Source: Bradyrhizobium sp. 139 (lineage in GTDB: Bacteria > Pseudomonadota > Alphaproteobacteria > Rhizobiales > Xanthobacteraceae). Taken from it: a stretch of 64,000 nt of DNA. A model generated the notes under the pieces. That model worked only from the letters and a program-made list of their open reading frames with translations, did no database searches and was not told the origin of the DNA. Both the position numbers and the translations under genes were made by a program. The first letter of the stretch is position 1. Every line of letters starts with the position of its first letter. Positions 16,707 to 25,307 of this stretch are shown here, one piece after another. The stretch lies in NCBI RefSeq assembly GCF_023074175.1, contig NZ_JADPKS010000123.1, positions 1 through 64,000 of the forward strand, given 5' to 3'.

Positions 16707-16971
16707 TGATCAATCAGGTAGGCGGCTGCTTACTCGACCGCATCTTTCCGTTCGGACGCGTCTGCTTATGGCCCCTAAGCGGACGGCTGGCCCGACCGCG
16801 CGGACCCCTGAGGGCAGTAAACCAGCATCCCTGCGGGAGTGGACTTGCTTCGCAAGAAGTCAGCTCTCGTTGCAACTTTTTCCCGGCCCCATTGTTGACG
16901 AGCTGGAGCGAACCCGGCCAGCAAAAGTGCCGCACCGGACAACGGTCTCATTCTTAGCAGGAGGCGATTAC

Positions 16972-17223
16972 ATGAAATGGATTTGCTTGGTCGGCTTTGT
17001 GGCGGGCGCCGTTGCTTTAACGCCTGCACCGTCTGCCTCTGCGATGCCCGCGGCCAAGCCGGGCGCACTGGCCGCATCTCAGAGTTCCACTATTGAGGTC
17101 AAGGGCGGCCACGGACATGGCGGGGGCCACGGGTGGGGTCATCGCGGCGGGCGTGGTCATCACTATGGTTGGGGCAGAGGCCGAGGCCATCACTATGGCT
17201 GGAGGCACCATCACCGCTGGTAA
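16972..17223 (+). CDS. Secreted Gly/His-rich protein
   Basis: 83 residues from ATG 16972, ribosome site GCAGGAGGCG. Signal peptide 1-24 (MKWICLVGFVAGAVALTPAP, cleavage near SASA-M). From residue 44 on it is almost only Gly, His, Arg, Trp and Tyr, with the unit R-G-H-H-Y-G-W-G-R-G repeated twice. Such tails bind Ni, Cu or Zn or associate with the envelope. Similar short proteins are common in Bradyrhizobium; the role is not known. Confidence 0.75.
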   Translation: MKWICLVGFVAGAVALTPAPSASAMPAAKPGALAASQSSTIEVKGGHGHGGGHGWGHRGGRGHHYGWGRGRGHHYGWRHHHRW

Positions 17224-17379
17224 GCATCAGGATTTCCGGTCGGAGTTGGTGACCGGCGTTGAGGTTGGGAGTGCCAGTTGCAATTTGTTAATTATCAGGG
17301 GCCACCTTGCGAGATGGACCGCATTGAGGATTCGCTCAAACCTTAGCCCGTTTGGACGCAGCGCGACTTGGCCCGCTTA

Positions 17380-17496
17380 ATGTTGCTCTCTAGAGAACGG
17401 GCCACCGCAGCCAAGGCGGCTAAGGCGCTGGGGCGCCGCGTTAGCTCGGTGCGTCGGCAAGCTCGCGAACAGGGCCTACTGCTTTACAAGAGCTAG
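17380..17496 (+). pseudogene. Short DNA-binding-like remnant
   Basis: 38 residues from ATG 17380 (MLLSRERATAAKAAKALGRR, VSSVRRQAREQGLLLYKS). In the same frame upstream the residues WTQRDLARL extend it to a stop at 17348. The pattern W-T-x-x-D, then A-A-K-A-L-G-R-R-V-S-S-V-R-R resembles SANT/Myb-like small proteins of rhizobia, here without a proper start. Probably a remnant. Confidence 0.4.
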
Positions 17497-17655
17497 GGCG
17501 CGTCCAGCAGATCGGCGCCGGTCTGGAATGATTTCGAATTTGCGGTGAAACCTCGTTGCGCCTCGATCATCGAAGTCAACTCGTCCGCGAGATCGACGTT
17601 GGAATCTTCCAGAGCACCCGACTGGATAGTGCCGAGCCCGAGAGGATTTCCCAAG

Positions 17656-17820
17656 ATGGAAGATCATCGGGATATGTTGGCGATCCAACGGAAGCTGGTG
17701 CACTGTCGCCAGCTCATGAAAGAGTTTCCGGACGGGCCAACGGCGAAGCACATCCGGGAGCTGGAGGACGAACTGAAAGCCGAGCTGGCAGCCGAGCTAC
17801 GCACCCTCACGGGGCAGTAG
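17656..17820 (+). CDS. Small hypothetical protein (54 aa)
   Basis: ATG 17656 to TAG 17818. MEDHRDMLAIQRKLVHCRQL, MKEFPDGPTAKHIRELEDEL and an acidic helix at the end. Highly charged, all helical, soluble. Not recognised beyond similarity to short rhizobial hypotheticals. Likely real from composition. Confidence 0.55.
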   Translation: MEDHRDMLAIQRKLVHCRQLMKEFPDGPTAKHIRELEDELKAELAAELRTLTGQ

Positions 17821-17850
17821 GCAGCCTCAGCCGCCGACCACAGGAACTCG

Positions 17851-17967
17851 ATGCGCGTTCTTGCGTTGGTGCGCATCATGCCCAAAGAAATCGCAATAGC
17901 GTTTTGGTCATTGGCTGCCGCCTGCGTGTTGGCGTTTAGCTTCGCGGCTCTCCTCTCTTCCCACTAA
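17851..17967 (+). CDS. Possible tiny membrane protein
   Basis: 38 residues from ATG 17851, or 29 from ATG 17878 (MPKEIAIAFWSLAAACVLAF). One membrane helix and a short polar tail (SSH). Weak evidence: no clear ribosome site and no known family. Confidence 0.3.
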   Translation: MRVLALVRIMPKEIAIAFWSLAAACVLAFSFAALLSSH

Positions 17968-18281
17968 GAGCAGTAATCAACTGACTTGGGTCCGTGTCAG
18001 TGGGCGCCCTCGTTCGTGGTTCGCAAGCAAGGTCCGCTTGTGATGCTGTTGTCTAATCGCTGCTGAGGCGTCAAGCATATAATTCGTTCAGGGGACGCTG
18101 CCGGTGCATGGTTGTCTTCGCGGTCGGCATTAGCCGCCGCATGATAGAGCTTCGCAGGACGAGCCTTCAATGTGGACGACGCACTTTGCTGAATCGGCAG
18201 TGCAACAGCATCACCGGAATGGCTCGGCTCACGTCCCGGCAGGGACACCTTAGGCGCTCAGATTCTGAACGCTATCGGGAC
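17968..18281. other. Intergenic stretch, nothing recognised
   Basis: About 310 bases between the tiny membrane ORF and the 3' end of the IS110 transposase. It probably contains the end of the insertion sequence, but IS110 elements lack terminal inverted repeats and I cannot place the border. Confidence 0.4.
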
Positions 18282-19307
18282 TTATGCTGCGGTTCCGGCA
18301 TTCGGATTGAAGAGTTCGCCAGTCTTAAGCATCGTATGCATTATAACCGCCAGCTTGCGCGCCACGGCCACGGCAGCTCTTTTGAAGCCGATCCTCTCCC
18401 GGAGCTTCAGACCCCACGTGCGCAGAGTGCTGTAGGTTGAGCTGCGCGTCAGAATGACCCCGGCCGCTTCGTAGAGAAGTCCTCGCAAATAGCAATCGCC
18501 ACGTCGGGATATATGGCCGTCATAATCGACTTCTCCGGATTGGTAGCGACGCGTCGTCAGGCCGATCCAGGCGCCAACAGATCGGGATTTCTTGAAGTTG
18601 TCTGGCCTCTCAATGGCTGTGCTGAAGGCGGTTGCGGTGATCGCTCCGATTCCGGTAATGGACATAAGGATGCGGCAAGCCTGACTCTGGCGCGCGTCCC
18701 GGACCAACTGGCGTCCGAGTTCGGCGGCGCGGATGCGAATGCCTCGCCAGGCTTCCAGCATCGGAAGCACGATCGATGCAAGTCCGTCTTGATCGGCAAG
18801 AAGGCTCCGGACGTTCTTCTCGAAGGTGCTTCCCTTTCCAGCAGGAACGAGCAGACCGAAGGTCTTCATGACACCGCGGATCTGGTTGGAAAGCTCTGTT
18901 GTGATACGGACCAGCCGCGTGCGTGCCGCGACAAGCGTGCGGGTCAGCATGCTGTCGAATCCCTTCACCCGAACCTCACGAAAGAAACCAACTTCTGCGA
19001 GCTGCGCTAGACCATCGGCGTCGTTCGCGTCCGTCTTGTTCGCCGCCATATCGAGCGCCGCTTTAGCATGGCGTGCATCGATGCAGATCGCCGGCAACCC
19101 CTGGGCGCGGAGAGAATGATAAAACCATATCGACAGTGGTCCGGTCTCGAACACCACGCGTTTCACGGCTGGCGCCCGCTTGCGGATGAGCTCGGCTATG
19201 ATCCTGGGATCAGATGCGCACTTGCCGCGCCAGATCCGTTCACCTGCTCGGCGGATCGAGACTGACGTCTCTTTCATCGACACGTCGAGACCGATATATT
19301 CTTCCAT
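18282..19307 (-). mobile_element. IS110-family transposase, intact
   Basis: 341 residues from ATG 19307. N-terminal DEDD nuclease: D in EEYIGLDVSMKETSV, E in VVFETGPLSIWFYHSL, the two Asp in NKTDANDADGLAQL. C-terminal Tnp_20 domain with SITGIGAITATAFSTAI and the serine in FKKSRSVGAWIGL. Full family length with no frameshift, so potentially active. IS110 elements move through a circular form guided by a bridge RNA in the non-coding end; here the flanks at about 17.97-18.28 kb and 19.31-19.47 kb are candidates for that RNA. Confidence 0.92.
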
Positions 19308-19515
19308 GGCTGTTCTCCATTCGATGCTTGGGCCCGGCGTCCAGTCGTGAGCCCGTATCTCCATCCTATCGGGGAACAGCCACCCTCCAAGACGAGTGAT
19401 TGGTTTTGGGCAACTTGCTCCCGCGATTACCCCATGTGGACGGCTCCTCCACGGGCACGAGAGTGTCAAGGAGTGGGCGCCGTTTGAAGGCGCCCACGAT
19501 TCGGAGGAGCAGGTT

Positions 19516-19725
19516 ATGCAGTCAATTTCGACAGTCGGTCTGGATATCGCGAAGTCGGTCTTTCAAGTGCATGGGGTCGATGCAGCCGGCCAGGGGATCA
19601 TACGCCGTCAACTCAAGCGCCGTTCGTGCTGTCTTTCTTTGAGAAGTTGCCGCCGTGCCTCGTGGGGATCGAGGCTTGCGCGTCCTCGCATTATTGGTCG
19701 CGTTGCGGGCAGTGAAGGCTCAGAT
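19516..19725 (+). pseudogene. IS1111/IS110-type transposase, N-terminal fragment
   Basis: Begins at ATG 19516: MQSISTVGLDIAKSVFQVHG, VDAAGQGIIRRQLKRR. Near 19620 the frame changes and continues as FVLSFFEKLPPCLVGIEACA, SSHYWSRCGQ, then stops. It thus keeps the first Asp and the Glu of the DEDD set but not the rest. A GGGCGCC/GGCGCCC hairpin at about 19476-19498 just upstream is typical of the leader of such elements. A second, older element next to the intact IS110 copy. Confidence 0.75.
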
Positions 19726-19739
19726 CCTGGAGTTCGATA

Positions 19740-20084
19740 GTCACGCCGTCGAAACAGTTTCCATCACACATTCACATGATAACTGGATCCCGCCGGGTGG
19801 TGGTACAAGTCGAGCCGATTAACAGCTACGGCGCGGCGGACAAACAAGAGGCGGCCATGATCGACAGATTCACTGTTCAACACTGAGCGTGTCAGCCAGC
19901 GGAGCGGTCGGAAATCAAGTGAGAGTCGGTCACCGAAACAGACGCCGTCGTTCCGAGAGTGCTATCTCGCATATCCAGAAAGGCATCAGTGATATGTCGG
20001 ACATTCCGAAGAAGGCGCCACCTTATACGATCGCGAGTAAGCAACTTACAACTTGCAACGTGACTAGTGGCGAAAGAAAATTCG
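19740..20084. other. Non-coding debris after the IS fragment
   Basis: About 345 bases. Probably the rest of the decayed element and unrelated sequence. No frame with conserved features is seen. Confidence 0.4.
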
Positions 20085-20307
20085 GCTCAATTTCGTGTCA
20101 CAGGCGGGCGGACCGGTGTCGATCGAAATGCCATTCAGCCAGGCCGAGTCACTCGTCATGACGATACCTCAGCTTCTGTCCATTGCGCTGAAAATGCAGA
20201 CAGGCGACGCCCAGGCGCGCTACGTGTTTTCGGTCGGGGCGTGGTCCCTGGAGTCAGCGAAGGAGAACCATCGAATTCTCTCGCTGAGAACGCCGGACTG
20301 CTTCTAA
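20085..20307 (+). pseudogene. Conserved hypothetical protein, 5' end damaged
   Basis: From about 20072 a frame reads RKKIRLNFVSQAGGPVSIEM, PFSQAESLVMTIPQLLSIAL, ARYVFSVGAWSLESAKENHR and ends at TAA 20307. The only upstream start (GTG 20066) is in another frame, so one or two bases were lost in the first codons. An intact product would be about 80 residues. Similar short proteins occur in rhizobia, function unknown. Confidence 0.5.
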
Positions 20308-21228
20308 GTTGCGTTTGCTATGTCGGTTGAAACATCCATGGCTATGGGATCGGCGCTGACGCGAGCCACGGAAGCCGCGCCGGAGCATAAAGGCTTTGGG
20401 AAAGCCAGCAGTGAATTAGGGCAGCCCGCCGATGAGATAAAAAGGAGGCGTTCCTGGTGCCGCGACCCGGGAACCGCACTCGTCAAGTTACTAATTTCCT
20501 CGGTGGGCCCTGCAGGTCTCGAACCTGCAACCAGACCAATATGAGCGGCAGTAAATCGGTCAGCTTCATTGATTTCGTCGTGTTTTCGTTTGCCTTTGAT
20601 CGCGTTTGTTGCGGTTTGTTGAGGTCGTTTCTGGTGCCAAACTGGTGCGGAGCGCATCTCGTCGTTGGGCTCAACGAACTCCAACCATAGCCTTTCGATA
20701 CCGCCGCCCTCAGCTCGTCGAACCTGAGTCCCAAGAAGTCGTTGGCCGCGATCAGCCCGTTCATCGTCTTGCGAGCGTCGCCACTGCCGGAGGAGATGGC
20801 CCGGTCGGCCGCCGCGTCCAGGTCGACGGAAGATGGCGCAGAACTTGGGGCGCTGCGGGCGCACGGGATGGGCCAATTGCTCGTAGCCGGGACCGTTGGT
20901 TCCCACGTCCTGGAACGAAAAACAGCTTGTACATCAATGGGGATTGACTGACACTCTCTCCGCCGAACGGCTTCTCCATTGTATCCGGGCATTCGAAGCG
21001 ACAGGAAGTCAATGAATAACGTGACAACGGTCGTTGCGGATAATTCCACGATGTTACCCATAGTCACCGCGCAAACCGTAGTTTCGGAACGTGGGCTCGG
21101 AGGACGAATTCGCATTGAGGAACTTAGCGCGCAAACCCATTTGAGCGCCTGGCGGGGCTGCACGCCGCCAGCGGAGATAGCTTGGTGGCACCGTGGCGGG
21201 GCACGGGATGGGCTGTTCCTGGGGACGC
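20308..21228. other. Long stretch without a supported gene
   Basis: About 920 bases. It contains the tRNA-3'-end-like sequence at 20502-20536. A minus-strand open frame at 20483-21232 includes a protein-like patch (NGLIAANDFLGLRFDELRAA) but is antisense to the tRNA-like motif and has no recognisable domain, so I do not call it. Confidence 0.4.
20502..20536 (-). other. tRNA 3'-end-like sequence, possible att site
   Basis: On the minus strand: GGTCTGGTT, then a complete T arm (GCAGG TTCGAGA CCTGC) and an acceptor-like AGGGCCC followed by ACC. No matching 5' acceptor, D arm or anticodon arm lies upstream, so it is only the 3' end of a tRNA. Such partial tRNA ends are what tyrosine integrases leave at the far border of an integrated element. 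A truncated integrase gene lies 1.6 kb away at 22167. Confidence 0.5.
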
Positions 21229-22177
21229 TCAATTCGTGGGAAAGCGCTCGCGAATGTGCTCGTAGCTTCCAGCGGCAACCGCCAGCACCTCCCGCACGAG
21301 CTGCCTTGCGAACCGCGCCTCACTGAGAGAAGCCGTCTCACCTTGGTGCACAATCAAGCTTCGCTTATCGTAGAGTCGCACGGCTGATTTTCCGACGGCG
21401 CCAGGGTCTGGATCTCCCAAAGTTCGCGCTGCGTCCATCGCCAACCGACGGACTGAACTCCTAATCGACTCCGACTTCCAATGTATCGCGCCCTTGTGCA
21501 TGTCGAAAAGCGCTTGACGAAGCGCCGGATCCATCGCTGTTTCGGCCTCGCTCTTCATCCGGACCATCGCGTCTTCGATGATGTCGAGGCAAGGCTTTGG
21601 GCGAGGTGCCGGCTTCGCCATTATCTCTAGGATCGAGATCAGCGCGAGGAACTGCGTTGTTCGACGCTTCGAAATCGACCGAGGCGAATATCTCGCAGGC
21701 GAGCTTCAGCTCCGGCTGCGGGCTCGGTCCGATCAGATGCTCTAGCTCAGCGCCTTCGCTCAGGGCTGAAAACAAGCGTGCATCCGCTTCTTCTGACCGA
21801 TGATTGCTTGCGACCCTGATAGGGGCGGGTGCGAGGTGCACTGGATACGCCGTAGCGAACTGACCGTCGAACGTTGGTCCATCCGCGACTCGTAGATCAC
21901 CCCCAGCAGCCAGAATGCCGAAGTCCAGCCGCAATGCCGCCCACGGTAGAATCACTCGGATTCTGTCCAACAGTTCGGCGGCCAGCTCTAACGGCACGTC
22001 CTGGAATTCCAGGTAATAATACGGCTGTTGGATACGCATCTTCACGGCGTAGCTGAGCAACTGTCGCTGCGGCGTTTCACGATGATTGAAAAAGCCGTTC
22101 TCGCTCGTGGTTGAGAGTGGGATAGAAACATTGACGCGGGTCTCGACATAAAAGCGAGTTACCCAGATGGCTCTCAC
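21229..22177 (-). pseudogene. HEPN-like protein, frameshifted
   Basis: Frame one (start about 22177, GTG; ATG 22039 is an alternative) reads YYYLEFQDVPLELAAELLDR and IFASVDFEASNNA. At about 21645 the homologous line shifts to QFLALISILEIMAKPAPRP and continues to TAA 21229. Near the C-terminus YDKRSLIVHQG carries the R-x4-H signature of HEPN domains, with helices on both sides (IRSSVRRLAMDAARTLGDPD, FARQLVREVLAVAAGSYEHI). A missing base in the AACGCAGTT run explains the break. Intact length would be about 315 residues. HEPN proteins are often RNases of defence or toxin systems, but many are uncharacterised. Confidence 0.6.
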
Positions 22178-22844
22178 TTTGTTCGCTCTTCAAAACGCGA
22201 AGCCGAAATCGAAGCCCTACAAGCTTTCCGACGGCGAAGGCCTGCATCTCCTGATCCAACCCAACGGCAGTAAGTGGTGGCGCTTCCGCTACCAGTTCTC
22301 CGGGAAGGAGAAGATGCTTTCGCTCGGCACCTTCCCCGAAGTCTCACTCGCGGCAGCTCGAGAGAAGCGTCGCGATGCTCGCAAGCTCGTGGCCGACGAC
22401 ATCGACCCCTCACTGCACCGCAAGGAAGAGAAGATCGCGGCGACCGTCGCGGCCTCCAACACCTTCGGCCTCCTCGTCGAGGAGCACATCAAGAACCTGG
22501 AGGAGGGGGGCGCAGCACCGTCCACGCTGGATAAGAACAGGTGGCTCTTGCAGGACCTCGCCGCGCCTCTCACTAAGCGGCCCATCACGGACGTCACCCC
22601 GGCTGAAATCCTCGACATCCTGAAGAAGGTCGAGAAGTCCGGCCGTAGGGACACGGCCCGCCGGCTTCGCGGTGCAATCGGCACCGCCTTCCGCCTCGCT
22701 ATTCAGACTTTGCGCGCGACCAATGACCCGACCTTCGCGCTGCGCGGATCGCTCCTGAAGCCCAATGTCCAGCATCGCCCGGCCATCACGGACGAGCGCG
22801 AGCTCGGCGCCCTCATGGTCTCCATCGACGAGTACGACGGCTGA
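22167..22844 (+). pseudogene. P4-type tyrosine integrase, N-terminal half only
   Basis: Starts at ATG 22167. Residues 1-85 are the arm-binding domain (PYKLSDGEGLHLLIQPNGSK, WWRFRYQFSGKEKMLSLGTF, REKRRDARKLVADDIDPS). Residues 100-190 are the core-binding SAM-like domain (TFGLLVEEHIKNLEEGG, ITDVTPAEILDILKKVE). The reading stops after ELGALMVSIDEYDG, exactly where the catalytic domain should begin, because IS3-type sequence has replaced it. Intact relatives are about 400 residues with R-H-R-Y catalytic residues, all lost here. It belongs to a genomic island that used a tRNA site. Confidence 0.88.
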
Positions 22845-23016
22845 AGACGCTGGATGACGAGAACACGCGGCTGAAACGGCTGCTGGCTGACGCCATGCTG
22901 GACAATGCGGCGTTGAAGGATCTGTTGGGAAAGAAATGGTGACGCCCGCGGTCGAGCGGAAAGCTGTCGCCCATCTGCGAGAAGCATTCGGGATGAGCGA
23001 ACGGCGGGCGTGTAAA
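22845..23016 (+). pseudogene. IS3-family (IS407-like) orfA end and orfB start
   Basis: Follows the integrase fragment directly. OrfA end: LKTLDDENTRLKRLLADAML, DNAALKDLLGKKW with TGA at 22940. OrfB starts in the overlapping frame at GTG 22939 (VTPAVERKAVAHLREAFGMS, ERRAC), the usual overlap for programmed frameshifting. Homology ends at about 23016. Both ends of the element are missing. Confidence 0.75.
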
Positions 23017-23437
23017 GGCGCAGGGTTGAAGCGGCGAACGCCGCTCAAACTTCCATACGTACGCTGCCTGCTGCTGTTATCTGTGCGGATTGGATTTGTC
23101 CCTGGTCCGAGGGGCGGCCGGACGCTTGCCGAAGCAAACCTTGTCCGCTCGAGATCGGCCAACGTCCAGTTGGTGCCGGTCGAGCATGGCACCGAGGACT
23201 TACCTGGCGGGTGCGTTCTTTTGCGACCTACGAGACCGGCTCAAACTGTTCGGATGAATTGGGCGTTGCTGGCACTTCGGATCGGTACGAAGAAACGAAG
23301 CTTAGCGTCGGTCTCGTTTGCCCGACGACAGGCTCGCCGGTATCCCCGCGCTCGATCGAAATCGTCGCGCTGACGATCTCATCGCGGCCATTCCGTCTTC
23401 CGGATAGGGGAGATTGACACCGATTTTCCTGACGATA
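23017..23437. other. Stretch without a recognised gene
   Basis: About 420 bases between IS3 debris and the hut-type operator. An open frame at 23211-23417 (+) has no recognisable feature. This is the border between the decayed region and the intact catabolic region. Confidence 0.4.
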
Positions 23438-23449
23438 ATGTATAGACAT
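23438..23449. promoter_or_regulatory. Putative HutC operator 1
   Basis: ATGTATAGACAT, reverse complement of the ATGTCTATACAT found at 33773. ATGT/ACAT inverted repeat. It lies 19 bases upstream of the ornithine-cyclodeaminase-family start, where it would block the promoter. Confidence 0.7.
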
Positions 23450-23468
23450 ATTATTGAGGAGCCGTGGT

Positions 23469-24470
23469 ATGCCACCAATCTACATCGCTTATCTCAATCG
23501 CCTCGACATCGAGGAGTTGAAGGTCACCGACCAGGAAATTCTCGCCGCGATCGAGACCAGCCTGGCTGCCCAGGGCAGGGGCGATACCGTGATCGAGCCG
23601 CGCATGCATCTGGAGCCGGGCGTGGCCAACGGGCATTTCAACGTGCTGCGCGGGGCGATCAAGCCGCCGATCGACCGGGCCGGGGTGAAGATCGTCGGCG
23701 ACTTCGTCGACAACTACAAGCTTGGCCTGCACTCCGAGCTCGGCATCCTGGCGCTGTTCGATCCCCGGACCGGCGCTCCCCAGGCGATCATGGATGCCAG
23801 CGGCATCACCGACATGCGCACCGGCGCGGTCACGGCGATCGGCGCCAAATATCTCGCGCGCAAGAATTCCAAAATCCTCGGTCATATCGGCGCGCGCGGG
23901 ACCGCCTACTGGAACGTGCGGTTACTCGATCATCTCTTCGACTTCGACGAAATCCGCGTCCATTCGCGCCGCGAGGAAAGCCGTAACGGCTTTGCCGAGC
24001 GGCTCAGCCGCGATCTCGGCAAGAAGGTCGTCGCGACCGAGGACTGGAGGAGCTGCGTCAAGGGCGCCGACATCGTCGTCGAGGCGTCGCGCCTCGACAA
24101 GCCGGCACCGATGCTGAAGACCGAATGGATCAAGCCTGGCGCCTTCGTCGTGCCCTACGGCACGATGAGCGCGATCGAGCTGTCGTTGACCGACATCATG
24201 ACGAAGCTCGTGGTCGATGACTGGGGCCAGTGCAAGGGCGGCAAGTTCGGCAGCCTTCGCGCCCATGTCGAGGCCGGCAAGCTCTCCGAGACGACACTGC
24301 ACGCCGAGCTTGGCCAGATCGTCGCCGGCCTCAAGCCGGGCCGCGAAAGCGATTCCGAGACGAATTTGCTCTGGCATCGCGGGCTGTCGCTGTCCGACAT
24401 TGCGCTCGGCCATGCGATGCTGGAGAAGGCCGAACGGATCGGCGTCGGGCAGCGCCTGCGTTTTGCCTGA
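23469..24470 (+). CDS. Ornithine cyclodeaminase / mu-crystallin family protein
   Basis: 333 residues from ATG 23469, ribosome site TTGAGGAG. The Rossmann nucleotide-binding part is in the middle (MRTGAVTAIGAKYLARKNSK followed by ILGHIGARGTAYWNVRLLDH), preceded by the substrate part (VKIVGDFVDNYKLGLHSELG, LFDPRTGAPQAIMDASGI). Family members convert ornithine to proline, reduce ketimines, or oxidise amino acids with NAD(P). Catalytic residues fit an active enzyme. First gene of a two-gene unit behind a HutC-type operator, so its expression is probably induced together with histidine breakdown. Substrate unknown. Confidence 0.85.
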   Translation: MPPIYIAYLNRLDIEELKVTDQEILAAIETSLAAQGRGDTVIEPRMHLEPGVANGHFNVLRGAIKPPIDRAGVKIVGDFVDNYKLGLHSELGILALFDPRTGAPQAIMDASGITDMRTGAVTAIGAKYLARKNSKILGHIGARGTAYWNVRLLDHLFDFDEIRVHSRREESRNGFAERLSRDLGKKVVATEDWRSCVKGADIVVEASRLDKPAPMLKTEWIKPGAFVVPYGTMSAIELSLTDIMTKLVVDDWGQCKGGKFGSLRAHVEAGKLSETTLHAELGQIVAGLKPGRESDSETNLLWHRGLSLSDIALGHAMLEKAERIGVGQRLRFA

Positions 24471-24494
24471 CCCTGCCGGGGAGACATTCGGAAC

Positions 24495-25307
24495 ATGCGC
24501 TTTGTGGCCAATGCGCGGATGTACTCGGTCAATCCGCAGGCGGCAGCCGCCTGGACAGAGTTGTTCGGCTGGCTGGCGCGCGAGGCCAGCGTCGAGCTCG
24601 ACGTGATCGCCCACGGCTTTCCGCTGCCACTGTCCGATCTGTGGTCGCGCGACGATCTCGCCTGCGCGTTCATGTGCGGGTATCCGTTCATGCTGGCTGC
24701 GCGCCGGCCCCGGCCGGTCGCGGCCCCAATTCCGACCGGCGCGCCGGTTCGCGGACGCCCGGTCTACGCGACACGGCTGCTGGTTCGCGCGGATTCCAGC
24801 TTCGACACCATCAAGGATACGTTCGGCGGCCGAATCGGGTACACGGTCGCGGATTCCCATTCCGGCTACAACGCACTGCGGCACCACCTCCTGCCATATT
24901 ACCGGCGGCACGGCGCAAAGCTCTATCGCGAGAGCGTCGGGCCGCTGACGACGCTGCGCCGCGTGCTCGACGCGTTGCAGGCTGGCGATATCGACATCGG
25001 GCCGCTCGACAGCTACGCGCTGGACCTGATGTTGCGCCACGACGATGATCTCGAGTCACGGATCCGGATCGTCGCGACGACCGATCCTGCGCCGGTTCCG
25101 TTTCTGGTCGCCGCGCCCGGCTGTCCCGACGACATCGTGGCCAGATTGCAGGCCACGCTTGCCACCTTCGCCGAAGCGCCTGGCTGCACCCATTTGAGGG
25201 ATCGGCTTTGTCTCGACGGCTTTGCGCCGGTTGAGACGGATGACTATCAGCTGATGCTGCGCTGGGATGCCGAGGCGCGCGCGGCCGGTTACGGCGAGCC
25301 GGCCTGA
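24495..25307 (+). CDS. PhnD-like periplasmic-binding-fold protein without signal peptide
   Basis: 270 residues from ATG 24495, 24 bases after the previous stop, so cotranscribed. The motif FGGRIGYTVADSHSGYNALR and GDIDIGPLDSYALDLMLRHD is that of the phosphonate-binding PhnD/transferrin-like fold. No export signal is visible at the start (MRFVANARMYSVNPQAAAAW), so it may work in the cytoplasm as a sensor, or use an upstream start that I do not see. It has no matching permease in the same unit. Overlaps at its 3' end with the convergent hutD. Confidence 0.75.
   Translation: MRFVANARMYSVNPQAAAAWTELFGWLAREASVELDVIAHGFPLPLSDLWSRDDLACAFMCGYPFMLAARRPRPVAAPIPTGAPVRGRPVYATRLLVRADSSFDTIKDTFGGRIGYTVADSHSGYNALRHHLLPYYRRHGAKLYRESVGPLTTLRRVLDALQAGDIDIGPLDSYALDLMLRHDDDLESRIRIVATTDPAPVPFLVAAPGCPDDIVARLQATLATFAEAPGCTHLRDRLCLDGFAPVETDDYQLMLRWDAEARAAGYGEPA

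Noticed and set aside
20320..20544. Plus-strand frame ending in GPAGLEPATRPI
   Set aside because: This ending is the antisense reading of a tRNA T arm and is a well-known false protein motif.
20483..21232. Minus-strand open frame of 249 residues with a protein-like patch
   Set aside because: It is antisense to the tRNA-end-like sequence, has long low-quality stretches and no recognisable domain or start; kept only as a remark in the gap entry.
23922..25040. Minus-strand open frame of 372 residues
   Set aside because: Shadow of the cyclodeaminase-family and PhnD-like genes, which have clear family motifs on the plus strand.
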